DNA from: Mesenet sp031546805
GTDB taxonomy: Bacteria > Pseudomonadota > Alphaproteobacteria > Rickettsiales > Anaplasmataceae
Length of the DNA stretch: 5,823 bases
Assembly: GCA_031546805.1 (NCBI GenBank)
Contig: JAVBJW010000030.1
Span: forward strand, 1 to 5,823
Direction: 5' to 3'
Positions 1 to 5,760 of the stretch are shown here, piece by piece. The notes beneath the pieces were generated by a model that saw only the letters and a list, made by a program, of their open reading frames with translations, made no database searches and had not been told where the DNA came from. The stretch's first letter is position 1, and each line of letters begins with the position of its first letter. A program made the translations under genes and the position numbers.

Positions 1-126
1 GTAACGATAAATTGGCGATTTCTTTCTTATCATTCGTTCACCTTCATAGAATCTATCTCTTGCTAAAATATATGTCGACACTGCATAGTGAGTAAATGAT
101 AAACATTCCAAGATAAAACTTGCCCT
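1..126 (-). CDS. Short open frame running off the left edge, unrecognised
   Basis: On the minus strand the frame is open from base 126, just after an in-frame TGA at 129-127, to the window edge, giving 42 codons. The peptide includes ILARDRFYEGERMIRKK. It contains one internal ATG (M32) and no convincing ribosome binding site. It lies where the homology of the neighbouring transposase remnant stops, in a different frame from the last transposase fragment. It may be the start of, or a fragment of, a gene continuing to the left, or only chance. I do not recognise a family. Confidence 0.2.
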
Positions 127-131
127 TCACA

Positions 132-337
132 AATCACTAAACCATCATATTCCATATCGCTTTTTAAGAGCTCTTTTCTTCCTGGTAACTTGGTGTTTTA
201 TTAACGTATCTTCTATCCATCTTATTATTTTATAGCAGTTACTTTCACTTAAACCATCATTTGACTTATATGAAAATATGTTCTCTCAAATACTCCAATA
301 CCATATTTTCTTCACTCAGCTTCTTTTTTGTTACCAT
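132..337 (-). pseudogene. Decayed IS5-family transposase fragment
   Basis: Reading the minus strand in shifting frames recovers consecutive pieces of an IS5-family transposase. These are KLSEENMVLEYLRE, then TYFHISQ, then LSESNCYKIIRWIEDTLIK, then LPGRKELLKSDMEYD. They follow the order of the family's segment LxMALEYLREYRTYFHIxQSYGLSESNCYKxxRWxEDTLIK...LPGKKxLLKSDxEYE. Relative to that pattern about 7 bases are missing after LRE, and further frame breaks follow the SQ and IK pieces. The N-terminal region (about 50 residues) and everything after the EY(D/E) position, including most of the DDE catalytic core, are absent. No terminal inverted repeats are visible. The fragment lies directly after the typA stop codon and cannot be functional. 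The family assignment is from remembered consensus. Confidence 0.72.
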
Positions 338-361
338 CCATTTGAAATAACTTTTAATAAT

Positions 362-2188
362 TTACTCTTTACGCACTGATCTGCTTAGACGCTTGCGTTC
401 ACTAGGATCAAGAAACGCTTTACGTAATCTGATAGACTTTGGTGTTACTTCAACAAGCTCATCATCATTGATATATGCTATCATTTCCTCCAATGTCATT
501 AGCTTTGGTGGCGTAAGTTTTATTGCTTCATCTGCACCTGACGCTCTTACATTTGTTAACTGTTTACCTTTTAAAACATTAATATCTAAATCATTATCAC
601 GATTATGCTGACCGACAATCATCCCACAATATACTTTATCTTGTGGTTTTATGAACATTATGCCTCTATCTTGTAAATTAAATATAGCATATGCTACTGC
701 CTCACCTTTATCCGTAGAAACTAAAACACCATTGCGTCTCCCAGATATTGGTCCCTTATAAGACTCATAACTATGAAACAAACGGTTAATAATACCTGTA
801 CCGCGAGTGTCTGTTAGAAACTCTCCTTGATAGCCAATTAATCCACGCGAAGGTACCAAAAACGCTAATCTTGTTCTGCCATTACCTGAAGGACGCATGT
901 CCCTTACCTCTCCCTTACGAAGGCTTAATTTCTCCATTACTATGCCACTGAACTCTTCATCAACATCTATAACCACCTCTTCTATTGGTTCAAGTTTTTG
1001 TCCGTTTTCAAATTTAAATAATACTCTTGGTCTTGAAACAGAAAGTTCAAAACCTTCTCTTCTCATGGTTTCAATAAGCACACCTAGTTGCAATTCTCCC
1101 CGCCCTCCAACTTCAAAAGCATCTCCTTTTTCAGTTTCCTTTATTGTAATTGCTACATTTGTCTCCGCTTCCTGTAGAAGACGCTCTTTAATAACAGTAG
1201 AAGTAAGTTTTGTTCCTTCTTGTCCTGCAAATGGTGAATCGTTAACGCTAATTGTTACCGCCATTGTTGGTGGATCAACAGGAGTTGATTTAATTGACTC
1301 TGATACTTCCTGAGCAGTTATACTATCAGATACCGAAGCTTTCTCCATACCAGCAATTGCAATTATATCTCCTGCTTTTGCCTCTTCTATACTAATGCGT
1401 TTTAGCCCAGAGAATGAAAAGAGCTTTGTTAAACGTCCTTGTTCTATAACTTTGCCATCAAGACTTAGTACTTTTACATTTGAGTTAATTTTGGCTATGC
1501 CTTGATACACCTTGCCTGTAAGTATTCTGCCAAGAAAACGATCTGATTCAAGTAACGTAACTAACATTGCAAACGGAGATTCATAATCATAGCTGGCTGG
1601 TTTGACATGCTCCAATATTGTTGTAAATAAAGGAGCAAGATCTTGCCTATCATCTGATAAATCATTTATACACCAACCATTTCTTCCTGAAGCATAGAGG
1701 ATTGGAAAATCAAGCTGATCATTAGTTGCATCTAAATTTATAAATAATTCAAGTATCTCATCCAATACTTCATCTATCCTGCTATCAGGCCTGTCAACTT
1801 TGTTCACTATAACTATTGGATGCAGATTTGCTTTCAGTGCTTTTCCAAGAACAAATTTTGTTTGTGGCATTGGGCCTTCTGCAGCATCCACCAGGAGTAG
1901 CACTCCGTCCGCCATAGACAATACCCGCTCCACCTCACCACCAAAATCTGCATGTCCAGGGGTATCTATTATATTAATTTTCTCATTACCCCACATAATA
2001 GCAGTACATTTTGCTAGTATTGTTATGCCACGCTCTCGCTCTTGGTCATTACTATCCATTACACGTTCTTGAATTTCTTGATTCTCACGAAATGTTCCGC
2101 TTTGTTTGAGCATATTATCAAGTAAGGTTGTCTTACCATGATCAACGTGAGCAATTATTGCTATATTACGAATTGAGCTATGTTCCAT
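362..2188 (-). CDS. typA: Translational GTPase TypA/BipA
   Basis: This is a complete 608-residue BipA/TypA, close to the usual length (E. coli about 607). The family is an EF-G-like GTPase that binds the ribosome and helps 50S assembly and growth under stress such as cold. The G domain motifs are all present: G1 AHVDHGKTT (13-21), G2 RGITI (53-57), G3 DTPGH (75-79, with the catalytic His79) and G4 NKVD (129-132). A G5-like SGRNG follows shortly after residue 160. After the G domain come a beta-barrel domain II (about 205-295), EF-G III/V-like domains (about 305-480) and the BipA-specific C-terminal domain with the typical KQLTNVRASGADEA segment. The start ATG (2188-2186) places the G1 motif at the normal distance. 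There is no strong Shine-Dalgarno; the upstream bases are AT-only or nearly so. The protein ends in a basic RKAFLDPSERKR stretch. It stands alone, divergent from the locus at 2432. Codon use is AT-biased and there is no sign of damage. Confidence 0.98.
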   Translation of the reverse strand: MEHSSIRNIAIIAHVDHGKTTLLDNMLKQSGTFRENQEIQERVMDSNDQERERGITILAKCTAIMWGNEKINIIDTPGHADFGGEVERVLSMADGVLLLVDAAEGPMPQTKFVLGKALKANLHPIVIVNKVDRPDSRIDEVLDEILELFINLDATNDQLDFPILYASGRNGWCINDLSDDRQDLAPLFTTILEHVKPASYDYESPFAMLVTLLESDRFLGRILTGKVYQGIAKINSNVKVLSLDGKVIEQGRLTKLFSFSGLKRISIEEAKAGDIIAIAGMEKASVSDSITAQEVSESIKSTPVDPPTMAVTISVNDSPFAGQEGTKLTSTVIKERLLQEAETNVAITIKETEKGDAFEVGGRGELQLGVLIETMRREGFELSVSRPRVLFKFENGQKLEPIEEVVIDVDEEFSGIVMEKLSLRKGEVRDMRPSGNGRTRLAFLVPSRGLIGYQGEFLTDTRGTGIINRLFHSYESYKGPISGRRNGVLVSTDKGEAVAYAIFNLQDRGIMFIKPQDKVYCGMIVGQHNRDNDLDINVLKGKQLTNVRASGADEAIKLTPPKLMTLEEMIAYINDDELVEVTPKSIRLRKAFLDPSERKRLSRSVRKE

Positions 2189-2203
2189 AATTTTTAAACT
2201 GCT

Positions 2204-2244
2204 TAATAAATTTATTAGAATCTAAAATCTTATTAGAAATTCAA
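2204..2244 (-). promoter_or_regulatory. Candidate typA promoter
   Basis: On the minus strand TTGAAT (2244-2239) and TCTAAT (2219-2214) resemble -35 and -10 boxes, with a longer than ideal 19-base spacer. The predicted start would leave a leader of about 20 bases before the typA ATG. A perfect 14-bp palindrome, TAATAAATTTATTA (2204-2217), overlaps the -10 box. A 9-bp direct repeat TTATTAGAA occurs at 2212-2220 and 2230-2238. In DNA this AT-rich such matches are weak evidence. Confidence 0.22.
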
Positions 2245-2381
2245 GATAAGTCTATAAGTAAAAAGAAATAAGTTTAAAAAATTGTATAAATAGCATGCAC
2301 AAATACTTCACCATAGATACGTCTGCTGGCCTTTTAAGATTGTAAATAAAAGAGTTAATACTAACACTAATATACACAAAA

Positions 2382-2402
2382 AATACACCTTAAAAGTGTA
2401 TT
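2382..2402. promoter_or_regulatory. 7-bp inverted repeat upstream of the split locus
   Basis: AATACAC (2382-2388) and GTGTATT (2396-2402) are perfect inverted repeats separated by CTTAAAA. They lie just upstream of a TATAAT box and 29 bases before the ATG at 2432. The placement over the -35 region would suit an operator. As a transcript hairpin it has no T-tract, so it is not an obvious terminator. Confidence 0.35.
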
Positions 2403-2405
2403 AGA

Positions 2406-2411
2406 TATAAT
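2406..2411 (+). promoter_or_regulatory. Candidate -10 box (TATAAT) for the locus at 2432
   Basis: A perfect TATAAT stands 20 bases before the ATG at 2432, which predicts a leader of only about a dozen bases. No recognisable TTGACA-like -35 lies at the right spacing; that region is occupied by the AATACAC/GTGTATT inverted repeat. Exact -10 matches also arise by chance in such AT-rich sequence. Confidence 0.35.
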
Positions 2412-2431
2412 ATTATCTATTCATAAGATAT

Positions 2432-2899
2432 ATGCTATCTTTTTTTAAAAGTGTTTTCTCGTTTATTTTTAAAAGTATTCCTCTATTTGCTAAGAAGATC
2501 TACTATTCAAGGTTTAATAGAGAAATTTTCAACAGAATAAGCAAAAATAAAGATGTGTTCTTGGAAGTGTTACAATTTCCAAAGAAAAATAAAAAATTTG
2601 TCTCTAAAGTATTTGCCAGTGAAGAAAGTGTAAGTTGCTTTGAATTATTTTTAGATGCTCATGAAAAAGACGAAAGAAAATATAGTAGAGATAGTATTCA
2701 AAGTTTATTTGTTTACTTAGATATTTCACAAGATGTAACAAAGCTAATTGAACTTCTGATTGACTATAACATTCCAATATATAGCAATGATTCTGCAAAA
2801 CTTTATATAAAAGAAGTATTACGTATGGGTATTAATATAAAAAAAAAGAAGACAAATTTCTTTTACAAACTCTACTGTCCCTCAATGAAAATGAAATAA
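2432..2899 (+). CDS. Unrecognised protein, N-terminal part of a split gene
   Basis: This 155-codon frame is not a family I recognise. The ATG at 2432 is the first possible start: an in-frame TAA lies at 2408-2410 and the next in-frame Met is residue 132. The ribosome binding site is weak (TAAGA, about 3 bases before the ATG). The N-terminus (residues 2-20) is rich in Phe and Ile, punctuated by Lys, and may be an amphipathic helix or weak membrane-targeting segment. The rest is predicted helical and rich in Lys, Glu, Phe and Ile, with segments such as VTKLIELLIDYNIPI. The last 16 residues (after the A run at 2839-2847) look unlike the rest. The natural continuation, KEDKFLLQTLLSLNENEII, is in the -1 frame. 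I therefore read 2432-3489 as one gene of 352 codons, interrupted or recoded at residue 139. It is transcribed opposite to typA and pstS. Confidence 0.65.
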   Translation: MLSFFKSVFSFIFKSIPLFAKKIYYSRFNREIFNRISKNKDVFLEVLQFPKKNKKFVSKVFASEESVSCFELFLDAHEKDERKYSRDSIQSLFVYLDISQDVTKLIELLIDYNIPIYSNDSAKLYIKEVLRMGINIKKKKTNFFYKLYCPSMKMK

Positions 2900-3489
2900 T
2901 TAGTGTAGCTAATATGCATATTATATTCTCTATTTGTAATGTATTAAGTAGAATAATAAAAGACAATTATAATAACAACAATTTAGAAAAAATAAAAGAG
3001 CACTTAGAGTTTATAGACTTTTTGTCAAAACACTCTGTTAACAATGAAAATATAGATAAAATATTTTCTAATGATAATGCTGCTTTTGGTAAGAAGAAAG
3101 ACCAAAACAACAGAAAATTTTTGGAGCTTCTCTTGCAACACCAAACTATCTATAACATTGATAAAATCAAAGAAATATTCTCCTTTAAAGAGGATATATT
3201 TAATAAAATGACAGTTAATTTGGAACTTGTGAAACATATATTAAAACATAATTTTGACATACCTAATATAGAATATTGCTTTTCCTCAAACAATTCTTGC
3301 TTTGATAAAATCAAAGAAATTGGAGAACCAGTAATACAATACCTAAAAGAACATAATTTTAATTTATCTGATATTAAAGATATTGATGGAAATGATGATT
3401 TATCCATAACCTTTACAGTGCCATCTAGCAAATTGAATAATCCTTCTGCTATAGGACTCGAGGAACCTAGTTATGCAAGAAATCCATAA
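2836..3489 (+). CDS. Unrecognised repeat protein, C-terminal part of the split gene
   Basis: The frame is open from just after the TAA at 2833-2835 to the stop at 3487-3489. The first in-frame ATG is at 2914 (191 residues). However, the 26 codons before that ATG also read as good helical protein sequence in the same frame, so 2914 is probably not a natural start. There is also no Shine-Dalgarno before it. In the numbering of the joined 352-residue protein, residues 191-228, 229-264 and 265-299, plus a partial copy from 300, form diverged repeats of about 36 residues. Their pattern is hLxxLLxH followed by I-x-x-I-F-S and F-x-K (IDKIFSN, IKEIFSF, IEYCFSS, IKDIDGN). They resemble alpha-solenoid repeats such as ankyrin or TPR in scale, but I cannot assign a family. 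The tail (about 335-352) is Ser/Pro/Asn-rich. The gene converges on pstS. Confidence 0.65.
   Translation, partial: YKKKEDKFLLQTLLSLNENEIISVANMHIIFSICNVLSRIIKDNYNNNNLEKIKEHLEFIDFLSKHSVNNENIDKIFSNDNAAFGKKKDQNNRKFLELLLQHQTIYNIDKIKEIFSFKEDIFNKMTVNLELVKHILKHNFDIPNIEYCFSSNNSCFDKIKEIGEPVIQYLKEHNFNLSDIKDIDGNDDLSITFTVPSSKLNNPSAIGLEEPSYARNP
2839..2848 (+). other. A9 run with in-phase A_AAA_AAG slippery heptamer
   Basis: Nine A's (2839-2847) followed by G form an A_AAA_AAG heptamer at 2842-2848. It is in exactly the phase needed for -1 tandem slippage from the frame starting at 2432: the zero-frame codons are AAA (2843-2845) and AAG (2846-2848). After slipping, the next codon is GAA (2848-2850), giving EDKFLLQ and reading on to the stop at 3489. 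The same heptamer drives -1 frameshifting in E. coli dnaX. Insertion of one extra A, in DNA or by RNA polymerase slippage, would have the same effect. The nearby potential stem (2844-2851 with 2857-2864) is AU-rich and overlaps the site, so it is a poor stimulator. A plain inactivating indel or a sequencing error remains possible. Confidence 0.6.
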
Positions 3490-3554
3490 TGAGAATTTTG
3501 AGGATATTTGACGTATTTGAGGAATGTAAGCAAACTTTAACAATTTTAAATGAA

Positions 3555-4565
3555 TCAATTGATGTTTGCAATTTTATCTTGTATTTCCTTGATTTCTTTT
3601 TCTTGTAATGGAATTAAACCTAACTTCGATAAGTAACCATTAGTACCTATTGCAGTTAAACTTGTCACTTCTTTAATAAATTCTTTTAATCCAGCAGTAA
3701 CATTTATGTGTTCTTTTTTGATATAGAGGTATAAAGGCCTAGCTAAAGTGTATTTCCTAGATGATATGTTTTCATATGTTGGTTCGACTCCAGCTATCAG
3801 GCTGCCTTGAATTTTATCCTTATTTCTCATTAAAAAGCTAAAACTAAATATTCCAAAGGCATTTTGATTGGTTTTTAATTTTTGTATTATGATATTTTCA
3901 TTTACGCCTACTTCTATGTATTTACCATCATCTCGAATGGCACTGCATGCTTTTTTTCTTTCTTCATATTTTTCATAATTTTCTACAAAAAATCTAGAAT
4001 GCATGCATGAGTTAATCATTAACATATCTATTAATACATCATATGTTCCTGTGTTTTTGTATGGTCCATAAATCTCAATTTCTAATTCAGGAAATCTTGA
4101 ATCTATATCTGACCAGACCTTTTTATTATTTTTAATTAATTTACTTCCATCCAATGAAGAATAGGCAGATAAAGTAGTAAATAGATCTCTTATTGTAAAA
4201 TCAAACTGATTACTATTCTTAGAATTTGCAATTACTATTCCATCATAACCAATTATAAGTTCTATTATTTCATTAACTTGATTCTTTTTACATAGCTGCC
4301 TCTCCACATCTTTTATACGACGAGATGAAGTTGTGATATCTGGGGTATCTTCACCTACTCCCATACAAAACATTTTAAATCCAGCTCCGCTGCCTACAGA
4401 TTCAACAACAGGAGTACGAAAAGATAAAACGTTGCTAAACTCTTCTGCAACCAACGACATAAAAGGAAATACTGTTGAAGATCCAACGATTCTAATATAC
4501 GGTCTAGCTTCTGCATTTATGGAGAGGAACAAAGTAATGAATACTAATGTTAGAATCTTATTCAT
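3555..4565 (-). CDS. pstS: PstS-like periplasmic phosphate-binding protein
   Basis: This 336-residue substrate-binding protein of the phosphate ABC transporter family would capture phosphate in the periplasm and pass it to the PstCAB membrane complex. Residues 1-20 form a Sec signal peptide (MNK, a hydrophobic core, then AEA before Arg21). There is no lipobox cysteine, so it should be soluble. Phosphate-site motifs are present: GSSTVFPF (28-35), GSGAGFKMFCMG (58-69), ITTSSRRIK (77-85), GYDGIVIANS (106-115) and GPYKNTGTYD (167-176). The C-terminal SFSFL and RPLYLYIK segments match the alphaproteobacterial PstS type. Four cysteines (67, 92, 187, 207) could form two disulfides. No pstC, pstA, pstB or phoU lies in this window. 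The start ATG gives a proper signal peptide, though no Shine-Dalgarno is evident. It is divergent from nth and convergent with the split gene. It could be annotated simply as a substrate-binding domain protein. Confidence 0.93.
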   Translation of the reverse strand: MNKILTLVFITLFLSINAEARPYIRIVGSSTVFPFMSLVAEEFSNVLSFRTPVVESVGSGAGFKMFCMGVGEDTPDITTSSRRIKDVERQLCKKNQVNEIIELIIGYDGIVIANSKNSNQFDFTIRDLFTTLSAYSSLDGSKLIKNNKKVWSDIDSRFPELEIEIYGPYKNTGTYDVLIDMLMINSCMHSRFFVENYEKYEERKKACSAIRDDGKYIEVGVNENIIIQKLKTNQNAFGIFSFSFLMRNKDKIQGSLIAGVEPTYENISSRKYTLARPLYLYIKKEHINVTAGLKEFIKEVTSLTAIGTNGYLSKLGLIPLQEKEIKEIQDKIANIN

Positions 4566-4715
4566 ATTTAAATTTCACACGCAATAATATAATTCTAGAT
4601 AAAAAATTTTTATAGTATAAGTAGTATTGAAAAAAAATAATAGATTAGATTTTTTATTTAAAGTTAAAAGCACTAAAAATCAAGTTAAATCTCAATTTTT
4701 TCTGTGGAGTTTTGA
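4566..4715. promoter_or_regulatory. Divergent pstS/nth intergenic region
   Basis: This 150-base spacer must hold promoters for both pstS (leftward) and nth (rightward). It contains a perfect inverted repeat ATAAAAA-A-TTTTTAT (4599-4613). Leftward, TATACT- and TATATT-like -10 boxes can be read. Rightward, TTGAAA (4627-4632) is a possible -35 without a good -10 at 17 bases. I see no recognisable Pho box (no repeated CTGTCAT-like sequence), which agrees with the reduced regulation of endosymbionts. No specific promoter can be assigned firmly. Confidence 0.35.
4706..4709 (+). promoter_or_regulatory. Shine-Dalgarno GGAG of nth
   Basis: GGAG stands 6 bases before the ATG at 4716. It is the clearest ribosome binding site in the window and fixes the nth start. 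typA, pstS and the split gene lack a comparable one. Confidence 0.75.
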
Positions 4716-5348
4716 ATGAGTTTAGAAAAAATAGAATTAATATTTTTGAATTTTCAGCAGGTCAATCCTATACCTAAAATTGAGTTAAATTATGTAAATA
4801 ATTTTACATTACTAATAGCAATAGTTTTGTCAGCACGAACAACTGATGTTAGTGTAAATAAAATAACAAAACAGTTGTTTAAAACTATAGATACTCCACA
4901 AAAAGTGCTGAGTTTTGGAGAAGAAGAATTAAAAAAATGTATCAGTAGTATTGGCCTGTACAATACTAAAGCGAAAAATATTATTAAGCTAAGTAAAATA
5001 TTAGTGCAAGAATATAATAGTAATATACCAGTAGAATTTAATAAATTAATTTCATTGCCTGGAGTAGGGAGAAAAAGTGCTAATGTTTTTTTAAATTCAG
5101 CATTCGGTATACCAACACTTGCTGTTGATACCCACGTGTTTAGAGTAAGTAATAGGATAGGTTTAGTAAAAGAAAAAAGCATTATAGGTACTGAGAAATC
5201 TTTGTTAAAAATAATACCAAAAAAATATCTACTTTATGCCCATCATTGGTTGGTGTTGCATGGTAGATATATATGCAAAGCACGTACACCACTATGTGGT
5301 AAATGCATAATAAAAGACTTGTGTGAATATGAGAGAAAAATCCTTTGA
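4716..5348 (+). CDS. nth: Endonuclease III (DNA glycosylase/AP lyase)
   Basis: This 210-residue protein (E. coli Nth is 211) removes oxidised pyrimidines from DNA and cleaves the abasic site by beta-elimination in base-excision repair. The helix-hairpin-helix LPGVGRKSANV (114-124) carries the catalytic Lys120. Asp138 is in VDTHVFR (137-143). The [4Fe-4S] cluster ligands are Cys187, Cys194, Cys197 and Cys203 (C-X6-C-X2-C-X5-C). All these residues fall at the same numbers as in E. coli, which confirms both start and integrity. The intercalating Leu81 is kept (IGLY, 79-82). One difference stands out: the LSAQ(A/T)TD segment reads LSARTTD, so Gln41, which contacts DNA near the flipped base, is Arg. 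The gene stands alone, divergent from pstS, and is followed by a two-tier inverted repeat. Confidence 0.97.
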   Translation: MSLEKIELIFLNFQQVNPIPKIELNYVNNFTLLIAIVLSARTTDVSVNKITKQLFKTIDTPQKVLSFGEEELKKCISSIGLYNTKAKNIIKLSKILVQEYNSNIPVEFNKLISLPGVGRKSANVFLNSAFGIPTLAVDTHVFRVSNRIGLVKEKSIIGTEKSLLKIIPKKYLLYAHHWLVLHGRYICKARTPLCGKCIIKDLCEYERKIL

Positions 5349-5363
5349 CTTGTATATGTCCTA

Positions 5364-5405
5364 AATATGTAAAACAATCTGTAAATGAACATTTACAAAC
5401 ATATT
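5364..5405 (+). terminator. Two-tier inverted repeat downstream of nth
   Basis: The inner arms TGTAAATG (5380-5387) and CATTTACA (5390-5397) are perfect with a 2-base centre, or 7 bp with a GAAC tetraloop as RNA. The outer arms AATATGT (5364-5370) and ACATATT (5399-5405) are also perfect, so together they make a longer hairpin with an asymmetric internal loop. It starts 16 bases after the nth stop. It lacks a following T-tract, so it may act as a weak terminator or 3' end stabiliser, or be a DNA site. It lies between nth and the convergent remnant. Confidence 0.4.
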
Positions 5406-5455
5406 AAGCTGTGATTTTGATCAATATTCCAGGTCTATGACACATAGGAAGAGGA

Positions 5456-5658
5456 TTAGACTGAGTATGCAGCTTGATCAAATCTTAGCATAAAGTTAAA
5501 GGTTTCATTAAAATCTTCTGTAAGTGGTAAATGTATTTGCTGTTCCAATTGGAAAACAGTGTCCTTCTCAGTAAATCTTCTCACATTACCATCTGTCTAT
5601 ACTTTTCAAACCACAGAACTGATCTCATATCATTTCTCAGCGCTTTACCACCTTTCAT
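5456..5658 (-). pseudogene. Frameshifted remnant of an unrecognised gene
   Basis: On the minus strand an ATG (5658-5656), preceded by AAGAAGCGT, opens MKGGKALRNDMRSVLWFEKY and then meets a TGA soon after the RQMVM codons. Shifting frame there continues smoothly as DGNVRRFTEKDTVFQLEQ and ends in LRFDQAAYSV followed by TAA (5458-5456). One missing base, so that AGACAGATGG would have been AGACCAGATGG (RPDG), would restore a single reading frame of about 67 residues. The amino-acid composition looks genuinely protein-like in both pieces. I do not recognise the family. The start may be internal to a once longer protein. Together with the transposase remnant it marks this DNA as decaying. Confidence 0.42.
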
Positions 5659-5672
5659 ACGCTTCTTTTTAT

Positions 5673-5716
5673 AAAAAAAGTTAAAAAAATGCAAAAACTT
5701 TCAAAAAACTGCAAAA
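5673..5716. promoter_or_regulatory. Five A-tracts phased at 10 bp (curved DNA)
   Basis: Runs of A begin at 5673, 5683, 5693, 5703 and 5713, with lengths 7, 7, 5, 6 and 4. The start spacing is exactly 10 bp each time. A-tracts in phase with the helix are the classic cause of intrinsic DNA bending, and upstream of promoters they can act as UP elements or as binding sites for nucleoid proteins. They lie just upstream of the rightward extended -10 candidate at 5744-5752, and also just upstream of the leftward ATG at 5658. Confidence 0.6.
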
Positions 5717-5743
5717 TTATGCTTCCATGGTTGTGAGTGCATA

Positions 5744-5752
5744 TGGTATAAA
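5744..5752 (+). promoter_or_regulatory. Extended -10 promoter candidate (TGGTATAAA)
   Basis: TGGTATAAA fits the TGnTATAAT extended -10 consensus with one mismatch. The best -35 at usable spacing is only TTCCAT (5723-5728, 18 bases). Extended -10 promoters need little -35, and the phased A-tracts upstream could substitute as an UP element. A transcript would start near 5759, at the beginning of the hairpin-rich stretch at the right edge. Confidence 0.4.
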
Positions 5753-5760
5753 GAGAGTAC

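Noticed and set aside
897..1313. 138-codon open frame on the plus strand inside typA
   Set aside because: It is antisense to strongly conserved typA codons, has a low-complexity Ser/Thr-rich composition and no upstream signals. It is a shadow of the real gene.
1800..2072. 90-codon plus-strand open frame opposite the typA G domain
   Set aside because: It overlaps the conserved GTPase motifs on the other strand and has no independent support.
3150..3431. 93-codon minus-strand frame inside the split gene
   Set aside because: It overlaps the repeat-bearing frame of the plus strand, where the repeat pattern shows the coding strand. No promoter or start signal was seen.
3490..3554. Short spacer between convergent genes, with TTTGAGGA repeated at 3497-3504 and 3516-3523 and a palindrome ATCAATTGAT at the pstS stop
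   Set aside because: The repeats are too short to mean much in AT-rich DNA, and no terminator hairpin with a T-tract was found.
4333..4587. 84-codon plus-strand frame over the pstS start
   Set aside because: It is antisense to the pstS signal peptide and phosphate-binding motifs, with no features of its own.
4599..4613. Inverted repeat ATAAAAA-A-TTTTTAT as a terminator
   Set aside because: It lies between divergent promoters, not after a gene, and A/T-only palindromes arise easily here. It is noted only as part of the intergenic region.
4790..5182. 130-codon minus-strand frame inside nth
   Set aside because: The nth frame carries every catalytic residue at its expected position; the antisense frame is incidental.
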